From assembly GCA_027482985.1 (NCBI GenBank), contig JAIXVO010000750.1:1-9690 (forward strand): DNA of 9,690 nucleotides, in the 5' to 3' direction. Positions 1 to 6,069 of this stretch are shown piece after piece (the first letter of the stretch is position 1; the number at the start of each line of letters is the position of its first letter). This DNA is from Cyanobacteriota bacterium. Lineage in GTDB: Bacteria; Cyanobacteriota; Cyanobacteriia; Leptolyngbyales; Leptolyngbyaceae. The notes under the pieces were generated by a model that was not told the DNA's origin, ran no database searches, and saw only the letters and a list, made by a program, of their open reading frames with translations. The position numbers and the translations under genes are program-made.

Positions 1-1
1 T

Positions 2-58
2 CTCTACCAAACCCATGACAAATTCCACTGGATGAACTTTAGAAAACTCTATGACTAG
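2..58 (+). CDS. possible 3' end of a gene running in from the left edge
   Basis: The second plus-strand frame is open from the window edge to a TAG at 56-58 and encodes 18 residues ending HWMNFRKLYD. The other two plus frames close earlier, and the codons mostly end in C, as in neighbouring genes. The tail is too short to name a family. It could be the C-terminus of a real gene convergent with the minus-strand ligase-like gene, or chance. Nothing else is seen in positions 1-80. Confidence 0.3.
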   Translation, partial: LYQTHDKFHWMNFRKLYD

Positions 59-80
59 GAGTAGCCCTGGTGCGTGGCAG

Positions 81-650
81 TCAAAGTGGCGATCGCGACT
101 GATAAGGAGCTCTTTGCTGCACCACCCAGTGTTGCCCAGTATGCCGCAGCAGCGTGAGATCAGTGGACATAAATTCGGCCGCAAATGAGCGCTCCGCCAA
201 CTCTAACCAGGCGAGTTGAAAGTTTGCTGGCGTTAAATCTCGGAATGCCACGGTGAGATGAGGGGTAAACCTCCGTCCGGCTGACCGTTGAGCTTGAATC
301 CCGTAGGTCGCTGTCAGCCATTGGGCTAGGTCTTGTTGGAGTTGGAGTAAGCCCGGCGATCGCGCCACCTGGATGTAAATGACCCGCGGGGGAAAGGCCC
401 CAAACCCATCCAAGGTGATGGGGACAGCCTGCTGTTGCGCCGCAAAGGTCGTCAGCGCTAGCGTCAAGTCCGGGAGTTGTGCCAGCGGCCAGGTAAACGG
501 GGGGTGTAAGGTGATGTGAGGCGGTGATTTTTGGGCGGCACGACTGGCAAAGCGATCGCTCAACTCCTGCTGGAGCGCTGCCGCCGCTGCCTGGATCGCA
601 GGGGGCGGCAAGAGTGCCATGAACAAGCGCACGGTTTCCTGGTCGGACAT
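81..650 (-). CDS. 2'-5' RNA ligase / 2H phosphoesterase family protein
   Basis: This 189-residue protein has the two HxTx motifs that define the 2H phosphoesterase superfamily: HITL at residues 45-48 and HLTV at 131-134. The spacing and length match the bacterial LigT/ThpR group. Known members act on 2'-5' or cyclic 2',3' phosphodiester bonds in RNA or nucleotides; the substrate here cannot be read from sequence. The N-terminus (VRLFMALLPPP) fits the first beta strand of the fold, which supports the ATG at 648-650, although no clear Shine-Dalgarno precedes it. It is divergent from the YCII gene across 94 bases. No signal peptide or membrane segment is seen, so it is probably cytoplasmic. The family is confident; the physiological role is not. 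Confidence 0.85.
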   Translation of the reverse strand: MSDQETVRLFMALLPPPAIQAAAAALQQELSDRFASRAAQKSPPHITLHPPFTWPLAQLPDLTLALTTFAAQQQAVPITLDGFGAFPPRVIYIQVARSPGLLQLQQDLAQWLTATYGIQAQRSAGRRFTPHLTVAFRDLTPANFQLAWLELAERSFAAEFMSTDLTLLRHTGQHWVVQQRAPYQSRSPL

Positions 651-744
651 GGGTTAAATCCAGTTAACGGAACAGGACGGCAGGGGGAAACTAGTTTTAA
701 GCTAGCGGATAATCCCATTGTTCAGCGGGAAAGGACATTCGATC

Positions 745-1011
745 ATGCCGTGGTTCGTCAAAATTGAGACTGGAATTGTGGATAAGACCACCTTTGACCA
801 ATTTGTGCCCGCCCACAAAGAATTCGTGCAAATGTTGATTGCCAAAGGGCATCAGGCCAAAACGGGCTATTGGGGCTGTCGGGGCGGGGGCATGTTGCTG
901 TTTCGGGCAGCCTCAATGGATGAAGCCACCGCGATCGTCGCCCAAGATCCACTGGTTGCCAATGGGTGTGTGCATTACCAACTGTATGAGTGGCGCATCG
1001 TGGTCGAATAG
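745..1011 (+). CDS. YCII (YciI-like) domain protein
   Basis: This 88-residue protein is a single YCII domain, a ferredoxin-like alpha+beta fold. It begins MPWFVKIETG, has PAHKEFVQML (His24) in the first helix and ends with the family pattern of an AQDPLVANG segment (Asp68) followed by a terminal strand. The His and Asp correspond to the putative active-site pair of the family, whose reaction is mostly unknown. The ATG at 745 is chosen because AGGA (732-735) lies 9 bases upstream and the fold begins there; a TTG at 718 would add nine residues without similarity to the domain. The SRP RNA begins about 17 bases after the stop, so the two may share a transcript. Confidence 0.85.
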   Translation: MPWFVKIETGIVDKTTFDQFVPAHKEFVQMLIAKGHQAKTGYWGCRGGGMLLFRAASMDEATAIVAQDPLVANGCVHYQLYEWRIVVE

Positions 1012-1012
1012 G

Positions 1013-1021
1013 TGTTATGCT
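1013..1021 (+). promoter_or_regulatory. candidate extended -10 promoter for the SRP RNA
   Basis: TGTTATGCT reads as an extended -10 element (TG-n-TATGCT), just after the TAG stop of the YCII gene. Transcription starting about seven bases downstream would begin near 1028, where the outer helix of the SRP RNA starts. No good -35 box is visible. This is inferred from sequence; processing from a YCII transcript is the alternative. Confidence 0.4.
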
Positions 1022-1027
1022 GAAAAC

Positions 1028-1124
1028 CGACTCGGATCTATGCGATCGCAACGCCCAAATCTTGTCAGGACCGGAAGGTAGCAGCAATACGGGATGCTTG
1101 AGATAGGCGTAGACTCCGGGTCTC
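1028..1124 (+). ncRNA. ffs: signal recognition particle RNA, small bacterial type (4.5S-like)
   Basis: The sequence TCAGGACCGGAAGGTAGCAG (1065-1084) is the conserved SRP RNA tip: a GGAA tetraloop flanked by the asymmetric and symmetric internal loops that bind the Ffh M domain. The flanks fold as one long hairpin: GACTCGGA (1029-1036) pairs with TCCGGGTC (1115-1122), and TCTATGC pairs with GCGTAGA with one G-U and a one-base bulge. The length of about 97 nt matches the small, Alu-less bacterial type. With Ffh and FtsY it targets nascent membrane and secreted proteins. The ends are approximate, since AAAACC just upstream can pair with GGTTTT downstream (1127-1132), so the transcript could span about 1023-1132. 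The loop-proximal part contains a HIP1 octamer (1042-1049). Identity is near certain; the exact ends are not. Confidence 0.93.
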
Positions 1125-1221
1125 CTGGTTTTAAAGGTCGGTTTTCCCTATCAAACGCCGTAGGCACTCTTTTCGCTTTCTGCGTATGCTGGACTTAGAT
1201 CTGATGTAGGAGTCAGCAGTC

Positions 1222-1596
1222 ATGGGTTTAGGCGATTTGGTGCAGAAAGCGGTGTATTTGGGTGTGGGTATTGCGTCTTACGCGGGTGAAAAAGCAGGAG
1301 CCAAGCTAGGGGAGTTGCGGGGGCAGTTGCAGAAACTCGCGGATGAGATGGTCGAACGGGGCGAAATGACGGCTGAAGAAGCGCGCCGCTTTGTGGATGA
1401 GATGGTGAATAAAGCGCAACAATCGCCATCTGCGGTAGACCCGACACCGCCTACACCCCCCCGAACACCGCGCCCGATTGAAATTTTGGATGATGAACCT
1501 AGTTCGCCACCGATTGCTAGCGATCCGGATGTGGATGAAATGCGGCGACGTGTAACAGAATTGCAAGAAGAGTTAAGACGTTTGAAGAACGACTAG
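1222..1596 (+). CDS. phasin-like helical protein
   Basis: This 124-residue protein has three parts. Residues 1-68 are an amphipathic helical region (LVQKAVYLGVGIASYAGEKA, then KLADEMVERGEMTAEEARRFVDEMV) like the N-terminus of PhaF/PhaI-type phasins and the cyanobacterial proteins annotated as phasin family. Residues 69-103 are a Pro/Asp-rich linker. Residues 104-124 are a short heptad-like helix (VDEMRRRVTELQEELRRLKND) that could form a coiled coil. TAGGAG (1207-1212) sits 9 bases before the ATG, which fixes the start. Phasins coat polyhydroxyalkanoate granules, but no PHA synthesis gene lies here, so a granule role is inference; a general structural or membrane-surface role is possible. Confidence 0.75.
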   Translation: MGLGDLVQKAVYLGVGIASYAGEKAGAKLGELRGQLQKLADEMVERGEMTAEEARRFVDEMVNKAQQSPSAVDPTPPTPPRTPRPIEILDDEPSSPPIASDPDVDEMRRRVTELQEELRRLKND

Positions 1597-1604
1597 TAGG
1601 ATGT

Positions 1605-1633
1605 CAGGGGAAATCCCCCCGGTGGGTGATTTT
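1605..1633 (+). terminator. weak candidate terminator after the phasin-like gene
   Basis: GGGGAAATCCCC (1607-1618) can form a short G/C stem nine bases after the stop codon, and a TTTT run follows at 1630-1633, not immediately after the stem. It is only terminator-like. The rest of the spacer to 1817 shows no RNA gene or convincing small gene. Confidence 0.25.
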
Positions 1634-1817
1634 ACGTTATGATTGCTCCACTGATCCCGCTGGATTGGGATGATGCATAACTGCGCACGCGATTGATAGT
1701 GATGAGTTTGATGCTAAGACTGTTTGGCGGCAGGGGCTATCAGGTTGCCAATGAGATCATTTCAATCGCAGGCTGGTTATCAGGTAACGCGAGGCGGCAA
1801 TCTGATCTAGGAGTGGG

Positions 1818-2264
1818 ATGGGCAGGGTGGCGATGGAAACTTGGGAGAGAGAGTTTTGGGCCATGATGGAAACAATTGTGGATGGCATTGAAGAATTTGT
1901 GACTGAGGTGGCCAAAGAGGTGGAAACCGCAGTCGAGGCCGCAGTCGATGTTGTCATAGAAGTCTCAGAAACATGGGTGGGGCAACTGGAAGCCGCGATC
2001 GCCCCCGATTTAGAACAACGGTTCAATGATTTTTTCGATCCCATCCTGGAAGCCTACTTGGGTTTGGAACTCCACCTAGATGAGACGGTGCAGCCAGTGA
2101 TGCACACGGTCGAACCGCTGTTTAACGATCATCCAGCTTGTATCGGGTGTCGCCACTATCATGGTCAGTCCTACAATGGCACCATGCTGGTGTGCGGGAT
2201 GCACCCTTTTGGCTGGGAAGATCAGGAACAAAAATGCCCGGATTGGGAATCCTTTTGGCAATAA
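1818..2264 (+). CDS. acidic helical protein with a C-terminal four-cysteine module, unknown function
   Basis: I do not recognise a named family for this 148-residue protein. Residues 1-65 are strongly acidic and helical (VDGIEEFVTEVAKEVETAVEAAV). The C-terminal 45 residues form a compact Cys/His module: C108-x2-C111 with H113 and H115, C126 with H129, and C140 followed by PDWE. Four Cys plus nearby His suggest zinc or iron-sulfur binding, which is inference. Similar CxxCRHYHG...CGMHP...CPDW proteins occur, from memory, in many cyanobacteria. TAGGAG (1808-1813) lies 4 bases before the ATG at 1818; an internal ATG at 1833 is an alternative start. There is no signal peptide. The stop codon is followed at once by a hairpin. 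Confidence 0.75.
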   Translation: MGRVAMETWEREFWAMMETIVDGIEEFVTEVAKEVETAVEAAVDVVIEVSETWVGQLEAAIAPDLEQRFNDFFDPILEAYLGLELHLDETVQPVMHTVEPLFNDHPACIGCRHYHGQSYNGTMLVCGMHPFGWEDQEQKCPDWESFWQ

Positions 2265-2288
2265 CCTCACGCTTCTGAAGCTGTGAGG
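2265..2288 (+). terminator. hairpin directly after the four-cysteine protein gene
   Basis: CCTCAC (2265-2270) pairs perfectly with GTGAGG (2283-2288), and the inner GCTT/AAGC arms extend the stem with one bulged T. It begins at the base after the stop codon. No T run follows, so it may be a Rho-independent-like end without the U tract, or an mRNA 3'-stabilising structure. Confidence 0.45.
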
Positions 2289-2362
2289 AACAGCTTGCAT
2301 CTCCACTCACGCGACCGGCGATCGCGCTGCGATCGGCTTCGGGAACTTTTGGGGAAAGTGAA

Positions 2363-2881
2363 ATGATACTTTACAACTGGATCAGCAGTCCTTTGGGTGA
2401 ACTGTTGCTGACATCTGATGGCGATGCCCTGACTGGTCTTTATCTACAAGGACAAACAACTTCCCCAGAAGAATTTGAAACCTGGGATGCGGACGACTGG
2501 GATGAAGCGCCGCAACTGGATGTATTGGTGCAAACCCAGGTGCAACTGCATGAATACTTTACCCACCAGCGACAGGAGTTTAACTTACCGCTCAAGCCGC
2601 AGGGGACAAAATTTCAACAACAGGTTTGGCAACATCTATTGCACATCCCATTTGGGACAACGATTTCCTATGGCACTTTGGCTCAAAGGGTGGGCAAAAC
2701 TTCGCTATCCCGCGCTGTAGGGGCCGCGAATGGCAAAAATCCGATTTCGATCATCATTCCCTGTCATCGCGTGATTGCCGCTGATGGGAAGTTGACTGGC
2801 TACGCGGGTGGCATCGATCGCAAACAATGGTTGCTCCACCATGAAAACGCCAAAATTACCGTCCGCTCACCACTGCTGTAA
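2363..2881 (+). CDS. ogt: methylated-DNA--[protein]-cysteine S-methyltransferase
   Basis: This protein repairs O6-alkylguanine (and O4-alkylthymine) in DNA by transferring the alkyl group irreversibly to its own cysteine. The 172 residues show the N-terminal ribonuclease-like domain (1-80, MILYNWISSPLGELLL) and the C-terminal helix-turn-helix catalytic domain. Visible motifs are the DNA-binding segment with the arginine finger (SRAVGAANGKNP, Arg117) and the active site IIPCHRVI with acceptor Cys134, followed by G-YAGG at 146-150. The length is that of the stand-alone Ogt type, with no Ada regulatory domain. The ATG at 2363 is preceded by a purine-rich GGGGAAAG. It converges on thiD across 31 bases. 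A 7-bp HIP1-derived hairpin (2319-2335) lies in its leader. The symbol ogt is by family; mgt or adaB are used for the same type. Confidence 0.93.
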   Translation: MILYNWISSPLGELLLTSDGDALTGLYLQGQTTSPEEFETWDADDWDEAPQLDVLVQTQVQLHEYFTHQRQEFNLPLKPQGTKFQQQVWQHLLHIPFGTTISYGTLAQRVGKTSLSRAVGAANGKNPISIIIPCHRVIAADGKLTGYAGGIDRKQWLLHHENAKITVRSPLL

Positions 2882-2912
2882 TGACAGCCTGGTGTTGCCG
2901 CAGGCACGAACC

Positions 2913-3767
2913 TCAACCCCGCGCTGTTCCAGCAGACTGTGGTGCGGGTACTGATTTGACGAGCGGAAAAAAGTGACCGACTGGCCCTTGCCCTTGCCCG
3001 ATCGCCAAGGCGTACTTTAAGGCTTCCGTGACATAGGCTTTGGCGTTCTGGGTGGCAATCAGGGGCGACTGACCCAGGGCAAGGTTGGCCGCGATCGCGG
3101 CAGACAGCGTGCAACCAGTCCCATGGGTATGTGGGGTGGACACCACTTCAGTTTGCAAAATGTGTCCTTGCTGACCATCAAACCAGACATCAACGCTGTG
3201 TAAGTCGCCACTCATGCCGCCGCCTTTCACCAGCACGGCTTGCGCTCCCAGTTGGTGAATTTTTTGAGCCGCCTGTTGCATGTCAACGAGAGAGTGAATC
3301 TCCATTGCCGCCAAGATTTGGGCTTCATAGCGATTGGGCGTGAGGATCGTCGCCAGGGGAATCAGAACCGATTGCAGGGTGGCGATCGCGTCATCGCTAA
3401 TCAACTGCGCGCCCGTCCGCGACACCATGACCGGATCAACGACCAAATTTTGCAAGTGTAAGCGCTTCACCTGTTCCGCCACTGCTGCCATAATCTCCTG
3501 ATTCAACAGCATCCCAGTTTTGGTTGCCTGTACGCCAATATCACTCACGACTGCTTCGATTTGGGCGACAACTGCCTCCGGCGGCAGGGCATCCACGCGG
3601 GTCACGCCGACGGTGTTTTGCGCGGTAATGCAGGTAAGGGCGCTGGTGCCGTGAACGCAGTGAAAGGCGAAAGTGCGTAAATCGGCTTGAATGCCTGCAC
3701 CGCCGCCGCTATCGGAGCCAGCGATCGTCAGGGCAACAGGAATGATGGGTGGAGGGGCAGGGGTCAT
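2913..3767 (-). CDS. thiD: hydroxymethylpyrimidine/phosphomethylpyrimidine kinase
   Basis: ThiD phosphorylates HMP and then HMP phosphate to give HMP pyrophosphate, the pyrimidine half of thiamine. The 284-residue protein matches the ribokinase-like family: the substrate loop AGSDSGGGAGIQAD (residues 16-29), the VDPVMVSRTG segment (110-119), a TPN motif (143-145), VKGGG (180-184) and the anion-hole/catalytic motif HTHGTGCT (213-220) with Cys219. It is a stand-alone kinase, not fused to ThiE. The N-terminal PAPPP stretch before VALTIAGSDS suggests the ATG at 3765-3767 may be a few codons early; no strong ribosome binding site is seen. No TPP riboswitch is recognisable in the 69 bases it shares with the divergent MBL-fold gene. 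Confidence 0.95.
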   Translation of the reverse strand: MTPAPPPIIPVALTIAGSDSGGGAGIQADLRTFAFHCVHGTSALTCITAQNTVGVTRVDALPPEAVVAQIEAVVSDIGVQATKTGMLLNQEIMAAVAEQVKRLHLQNLVVDPVMVSRTGAQLISDDAIATLQSVLIPLATILTPNRYEAQILAAMEIHSLVDMQQAAQKIHQLGAQAVLVKGGGMSGDLHSVDVWFDGQQGHILQTEVVSTPHTHGTGCTLSAAIAANLALGQSPLIATQNAKAYVTEALKYALAIGQGQGPVGHFFPLVKSVPAPQSAGTARG

Positions 3768-3801
3768 GCGGGTGCGATCGCCTCAGAGGAGTAGATTTCG
3801 T

Positions 3802-3807
3802 TATGAT
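3802..3807 (+). promoter_or_regulatory. candidate -10 box for the MBL-fold gene
   Basis: TATGAT lies 29 bases before the ATG at 3837, in the short AT-rich spacer between two divergent genes. No recognisable -35 element is found at 16-18 bases upstream, where the sequence is GC-rich and overlaps a HIP1 octamer, so the call rests on the -10 match and position only. Confidence 0.35.
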
Positions 3808-3836
3808 AAGGGAGAATATTAAGAAAAATTGCAAAT

Positions 3837-4598
3837 ATGAAACTCACCTGGATTGACCTCAACAGTTGGTTGTTTCAACTTGCGGGCAAAACGATTTTAG
3901 TGGATCCCTGGCTGGTGGATCCGTTGACGTTTGCAGGTCAACCCTGGCTGTTTACGGCTTATCACGAAACGCCCCTCGCCTTTACCCCCGACACTTTACC
4001 GCCCATTGATCTGCTGCTCCTCTCGCAAGGTGTGGATGATCACTGCCATGTGCCCACCCTGACTCAGCTCGATCGCACGATTCCCGCGATCGCTTCTCCC
4101 AGTGCTGCCAAACGGTTAACTCAGCTCGGCTTTCAGCACGTCACCCCGCTCAGCCATTGGCAATCGGTGACAGTCGATCAACTCACCATCCAAGCAATTC
4201 AGGGAGCCGAAATTCAACCGGGGCAGGTCGAGAATGGTGTGCTGTTGACTGATCACGGGAGTGGACAAACGCTCTACTACGAACCCCACTGGTATCCAGC
4301 CAGCGCTGCGGCTCGGATCGGCAAGGTGGATGTGGCGATCGCACCAGTGATCGGGCAGATCTTTCCCTTCTTGGGACAGGTCATCATGGGACCCGATCAA
4401 GCCCTGGATTTAGTGCAACAACTCCAGCCGAAAGTGTTTCTGCCCACCACGCGCGGCGAAATTCGAGCCAGCGGAATTTTACCCCGCTTGATTAAAACCA
4501 TCGGGAGCGTGGCAGAATTTCGCGATCGCCTGACTACTCAACACCCAGACACCCAACTCTGCGTGCCTGACCCCGGTGAACCCGTGGAAGTCCTTTAA
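3837..4598 (+). CDS. metallo-beta-lactamase-fold protein with degenerate metal site
   Basis: The 253-residue protein has the layout of an MBL-fold (UlaG-like) hydrolase: N-terminal strands ending in a TILVDPW segment (residues 19-25, carrying Asp23), a predicted loop after strand PIDLLLLSQ, then helices, and a C-terminal half with [11 protein letters not shown] (198-208). The canonical HxHxDH motif is replaced by QGVDDH (64-69), which keeps only the Asp-His end. From memory, related cyanobacterial and plant proteins share the SQG..DH form, so this looks like a family trait rather than a mutation. Substrate and activity are unknown. It is divergent from thiD, and its stop codon overlaps the ftsZ stop on the other strand. 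There is no signal peptide. Confidence 0.8.
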   Translation: MKLTWIDLNSWLFQLAGKTILVDPWLVDPLTFAGQPWLFTAYHETPLAFTPDTLPPIDLLLLSQGVDDHCHVPTLTQLDRTIPAIASPSAAKRLTQLGFQHVTPLSHWQSVTVDQLTIQAIQGAEIQPGQVENGVLLTDHGSGQTLYYEPHWYPASAAARIGKVDVAIAPVIGQIFPFLGQVIMGPDQALDLVQQLQPKVFLPTTRGEIRASGILPRLIKTIGSVAEFRDRLTTQHPDTQLCVPDPGEPVEVL

Positions 4599-5863
4599 CG
4601 AGGCGGACGGCGGCGCTGGAGAAACTCAGGAATATCCAGCCCATTTGGTTTCGAACGAGGATCGGAGAGGGGCGGCGTGGGTGGGGGCGGAGTGGTGCCC
4701 ATCGTCGAGGGCGATCGCTTCACGCCTGTCGGTTTGGCTGAGGGGCGGGGTTGCACCTCGCCCGTGAAGCCCGTCGCGATCACCGTAATCCGAATTTCAC
4801 CCTGCAAGCGTTCGTCAATCACCGCGCCAAAAATGATGTTGGCATTGGGATCAACGACTTCGTAAATAATTTCCGCTGCCGAGTTGACTTCATGCAGAGT
4901 CAAATCGCTGCCGCCTGTGATGTTGAATACGACCCCCCGCGCACCATCGATGGAGGATTCCAGCAGCGGGGAAGAAATCGAGGCCATCGCCGCTTCGCGT
5001 GCCCGTGATTTGCCTGTGCCCACGCCAATCCCCATCAGAGCAGAACCCGCATCGGCCATGACTGCCCGCACATCGGCAAAATCAACGTTGACTAAGCCGC
5101 GAATCGTAATAATGTCGGAAATCCCTTGAACGCCCTGCCGGAGAATATCATCAGCCGCCCGGAAAGCTTCTTGCACCGGAGTTTGCTCCGAAATCACCGT
5201 GAGCAGTTTGTCATTCGGAATCATGATCAGGGTATCAACTCGGCTTTGCAAGGCTTCAATCCCCTCTGCTGCCTGCGTCGCACGACGACGACCTTCAAAC
5301 GTGAAGGGGCGCGTGACGATCCCCACCGTTAAGGCACCCAGTTCTTTCGCCACTTCGGCCACGATGGGAGCTGCTCCCGTCCCTGTGCCACCGCCCATGC
5401 CAGCGGTAATAAAAATCAGGTCTGACCCTTCCAACGCCGTGGCAATCTCATCCCGCGATTCCTCGGCTGCTTTTTGCCCGATCGCCGGATTGCCACCTGC
5501 CCCTAAGCCACGCGTCAGCTTTTGTCCCACCTGTAACCGCTTGGGCGCTTCTGACCCTTCTAATGCTTGCGCGTCGGTGTTGACTGACCAAAACTCAACC
5601 CCCGTCACATCACTAGCAATCATGCGGTTGACTGCATTACCACCGCCGCCGCCGACCCCAATCACCTTAATTTTCGCTACACTTCCTGGCACGATATTGC
5701 TACTCCTAACGTCTTCTCCGGCACGCCCCACTGGATCGATGGATTGATTCATAGCAGTACCGGAGGGGTGAAATAAATGGACATCAGCCGCCAGGATAGA
5801 ATGGGGGTTTCCTTCTGGGTTGGAGTTTTCGTGAGCATTTCCTAAGCCGTTATTAAGTGTCAT
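4595..5863 (-). CDS. ftsZ: cell division GTPase FtsZ
   Basis: FtsZ polymerises into the Z ring at midcell and recruits the divisome. The 422 residues contain the nucleotide-binding [17 protein letters not shown] (65-81), the tubulin signature GGGTGTG (157-163), a T7 synergy loop NVDFAD (259-264) with the catalytic acids, a Pro-rich linker (about 371-406) and the conserved C-terminal peptide [10 protein letters not shown] (410-419) that binds membrane tethers. About 62 residues precede the GTPase core, a known trait of cyanobacterial FtsZ. The ATG at 5861-5863 is preferred because MTLNN resembles, from memory, the Anabaena N-terminus; an internal ATG (Met38, 5750-5752) is possible. Neither has a good Shine-Dalgarno. 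It lies downstream of ftsQ across 206 bases that carry a candidate promoter, so it is probably also transcribed separately. Confidence 0.98.
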   Translation of the reverse strand: MTLNNGLGNAHENSNPEGNPHSILAADVHLFHPSGTAMNQSIDPVGRAGEDVRSSNIVPGSVAKIKVIGVGGGGGNAVNRMIASDVTGVEFWSVNTDAQALEGSEAPKRLQVGQKLTRGLGAGGNPAIGQKAAEESRDEIATALEGSDLIFITAGMGGGTGTGAAPIVAEVAKELGALTVGIVTRPFTFEGRRRATQAAEGIEALQSRVDTLIMIPNDKLLTVISEQTPVQEAFRAADDILRQGVQGISDIITIRGLVNVDFADVRAVMADAGSALMGIGVGTGKSRAREAAMASISSPLLESSIDGARGVVFNITGGSDLTLHEVNSAAEIIYEVVDPNANIIFGAVIDERLQGEIRITVIATGFTGEVQPRPSAKPTGVKRSPSTMGTTPPPPTPPLSDPRSKPNGLDIPEFLQRRRPPR

Positions 5864-5932
5864 TGGAATTTATCAGCAACCTGGCAATAAGTGTGATCTA
5901 AATAAAGTAGCTTAAAACTGCTTTCGTGACGG

Positions 5933-5964
5933 AACGACTTTGATCAACTATAAGGTAAGTCGTT
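5933..5964. promoter_or_regulatory. perfect 8-bp inverted repeat around the candidate ftsZ -10 box
   Basis: AACGACTT (5933-5940) and AAGTCGTT (5957-5964) are exact reverse complements separated by 16 bases. The half-site centres are 24 bases apart, near two helical turns, which suits a dimeric regulator. The candidate -10 hexamer lies between the arms. No T run follows on the minus strand, so a terminator is unlikely. An operator function is inference. Confidence 0.45.
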
Positions 5965-5975
5965 TAAAAAACCAA
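5947..5975 (-). promoter_or_regulatory. candidate ftsZ promoter
   Basis: On the minus strand TTGGTT (5970-5975) is followed after exactly 17 bases by TATAGT (5947-5952), a fair sigma-70-type pair. The start would fall near 5940, giving a leader of about 75 bases before the ATG at 5863. It would let ftsZ be expressed apart from ftsQ. Support is by hexamer match and spacing only. Confidence 0.4.
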
Positions 5976-6008
5976 TCTGACCGGGAACTCCGTCAAGGGA
6001 TTAAAACA

Positions 6009-6021
6009 TCGACTGAGTCGA
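6009..6021. repeat. 13-base palindrome between ftsQ and ftsZ
   Basis: TCGACTGAGTCGA has perfect 6-base arms around a central G. On the minus strand it can form a TCGAC-TCA-GTCGA hairpin followed by TGTTTTAAT, which resembles a weak terminator for ftsQ about 50 bases after its stop. Its arms contain the same CGACT half-site as the inverted repeat at 5933-5964, so a protein-binding site is the alternative. Confidence 0.4.
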
Positions 6022-6069
6022 GCGTTGAGTCATTTTTCTAGGCACATCGGTTGTTATCATCGTTAACTC

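Noticed and set aside
706..713. GATAAT as a -10 box for the YCII gene
   Set aside because: No acceptable -35 hexamer lies 16-18 bases upstream, so the match alone is too weak to list.
718..744. TTG start for the YCII protein
   Set aside because: The ATG at 745 has a better-placed AGGA and matches the start of the domain.
1639..1680. 13-codon frame MIAPLIPLDWDDA
   Set aside because: It is too short to support and has no Shine-Dalgarno upstream.
1702..1866. 54-codon open frame in the spacer before the four-cysteine gene
   Set aside because: It has no ribosome binding site, overlaps the start of the better-supported gene at 1818 and resembles no family I know.
3768..3836. TPP riboswitch for thiD
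   Set aside because: The conserved CUGAGA-type core is not seen on the minus strand, and the spacer is too short.
5199..5747. 182-codon open frame antisense to ftsZ
   Set aside because: It is a shadow of the ftsZ frame, low in complexity (Pro/Ser/Ala runs), with no ribosome binding site and no recognisable domain.
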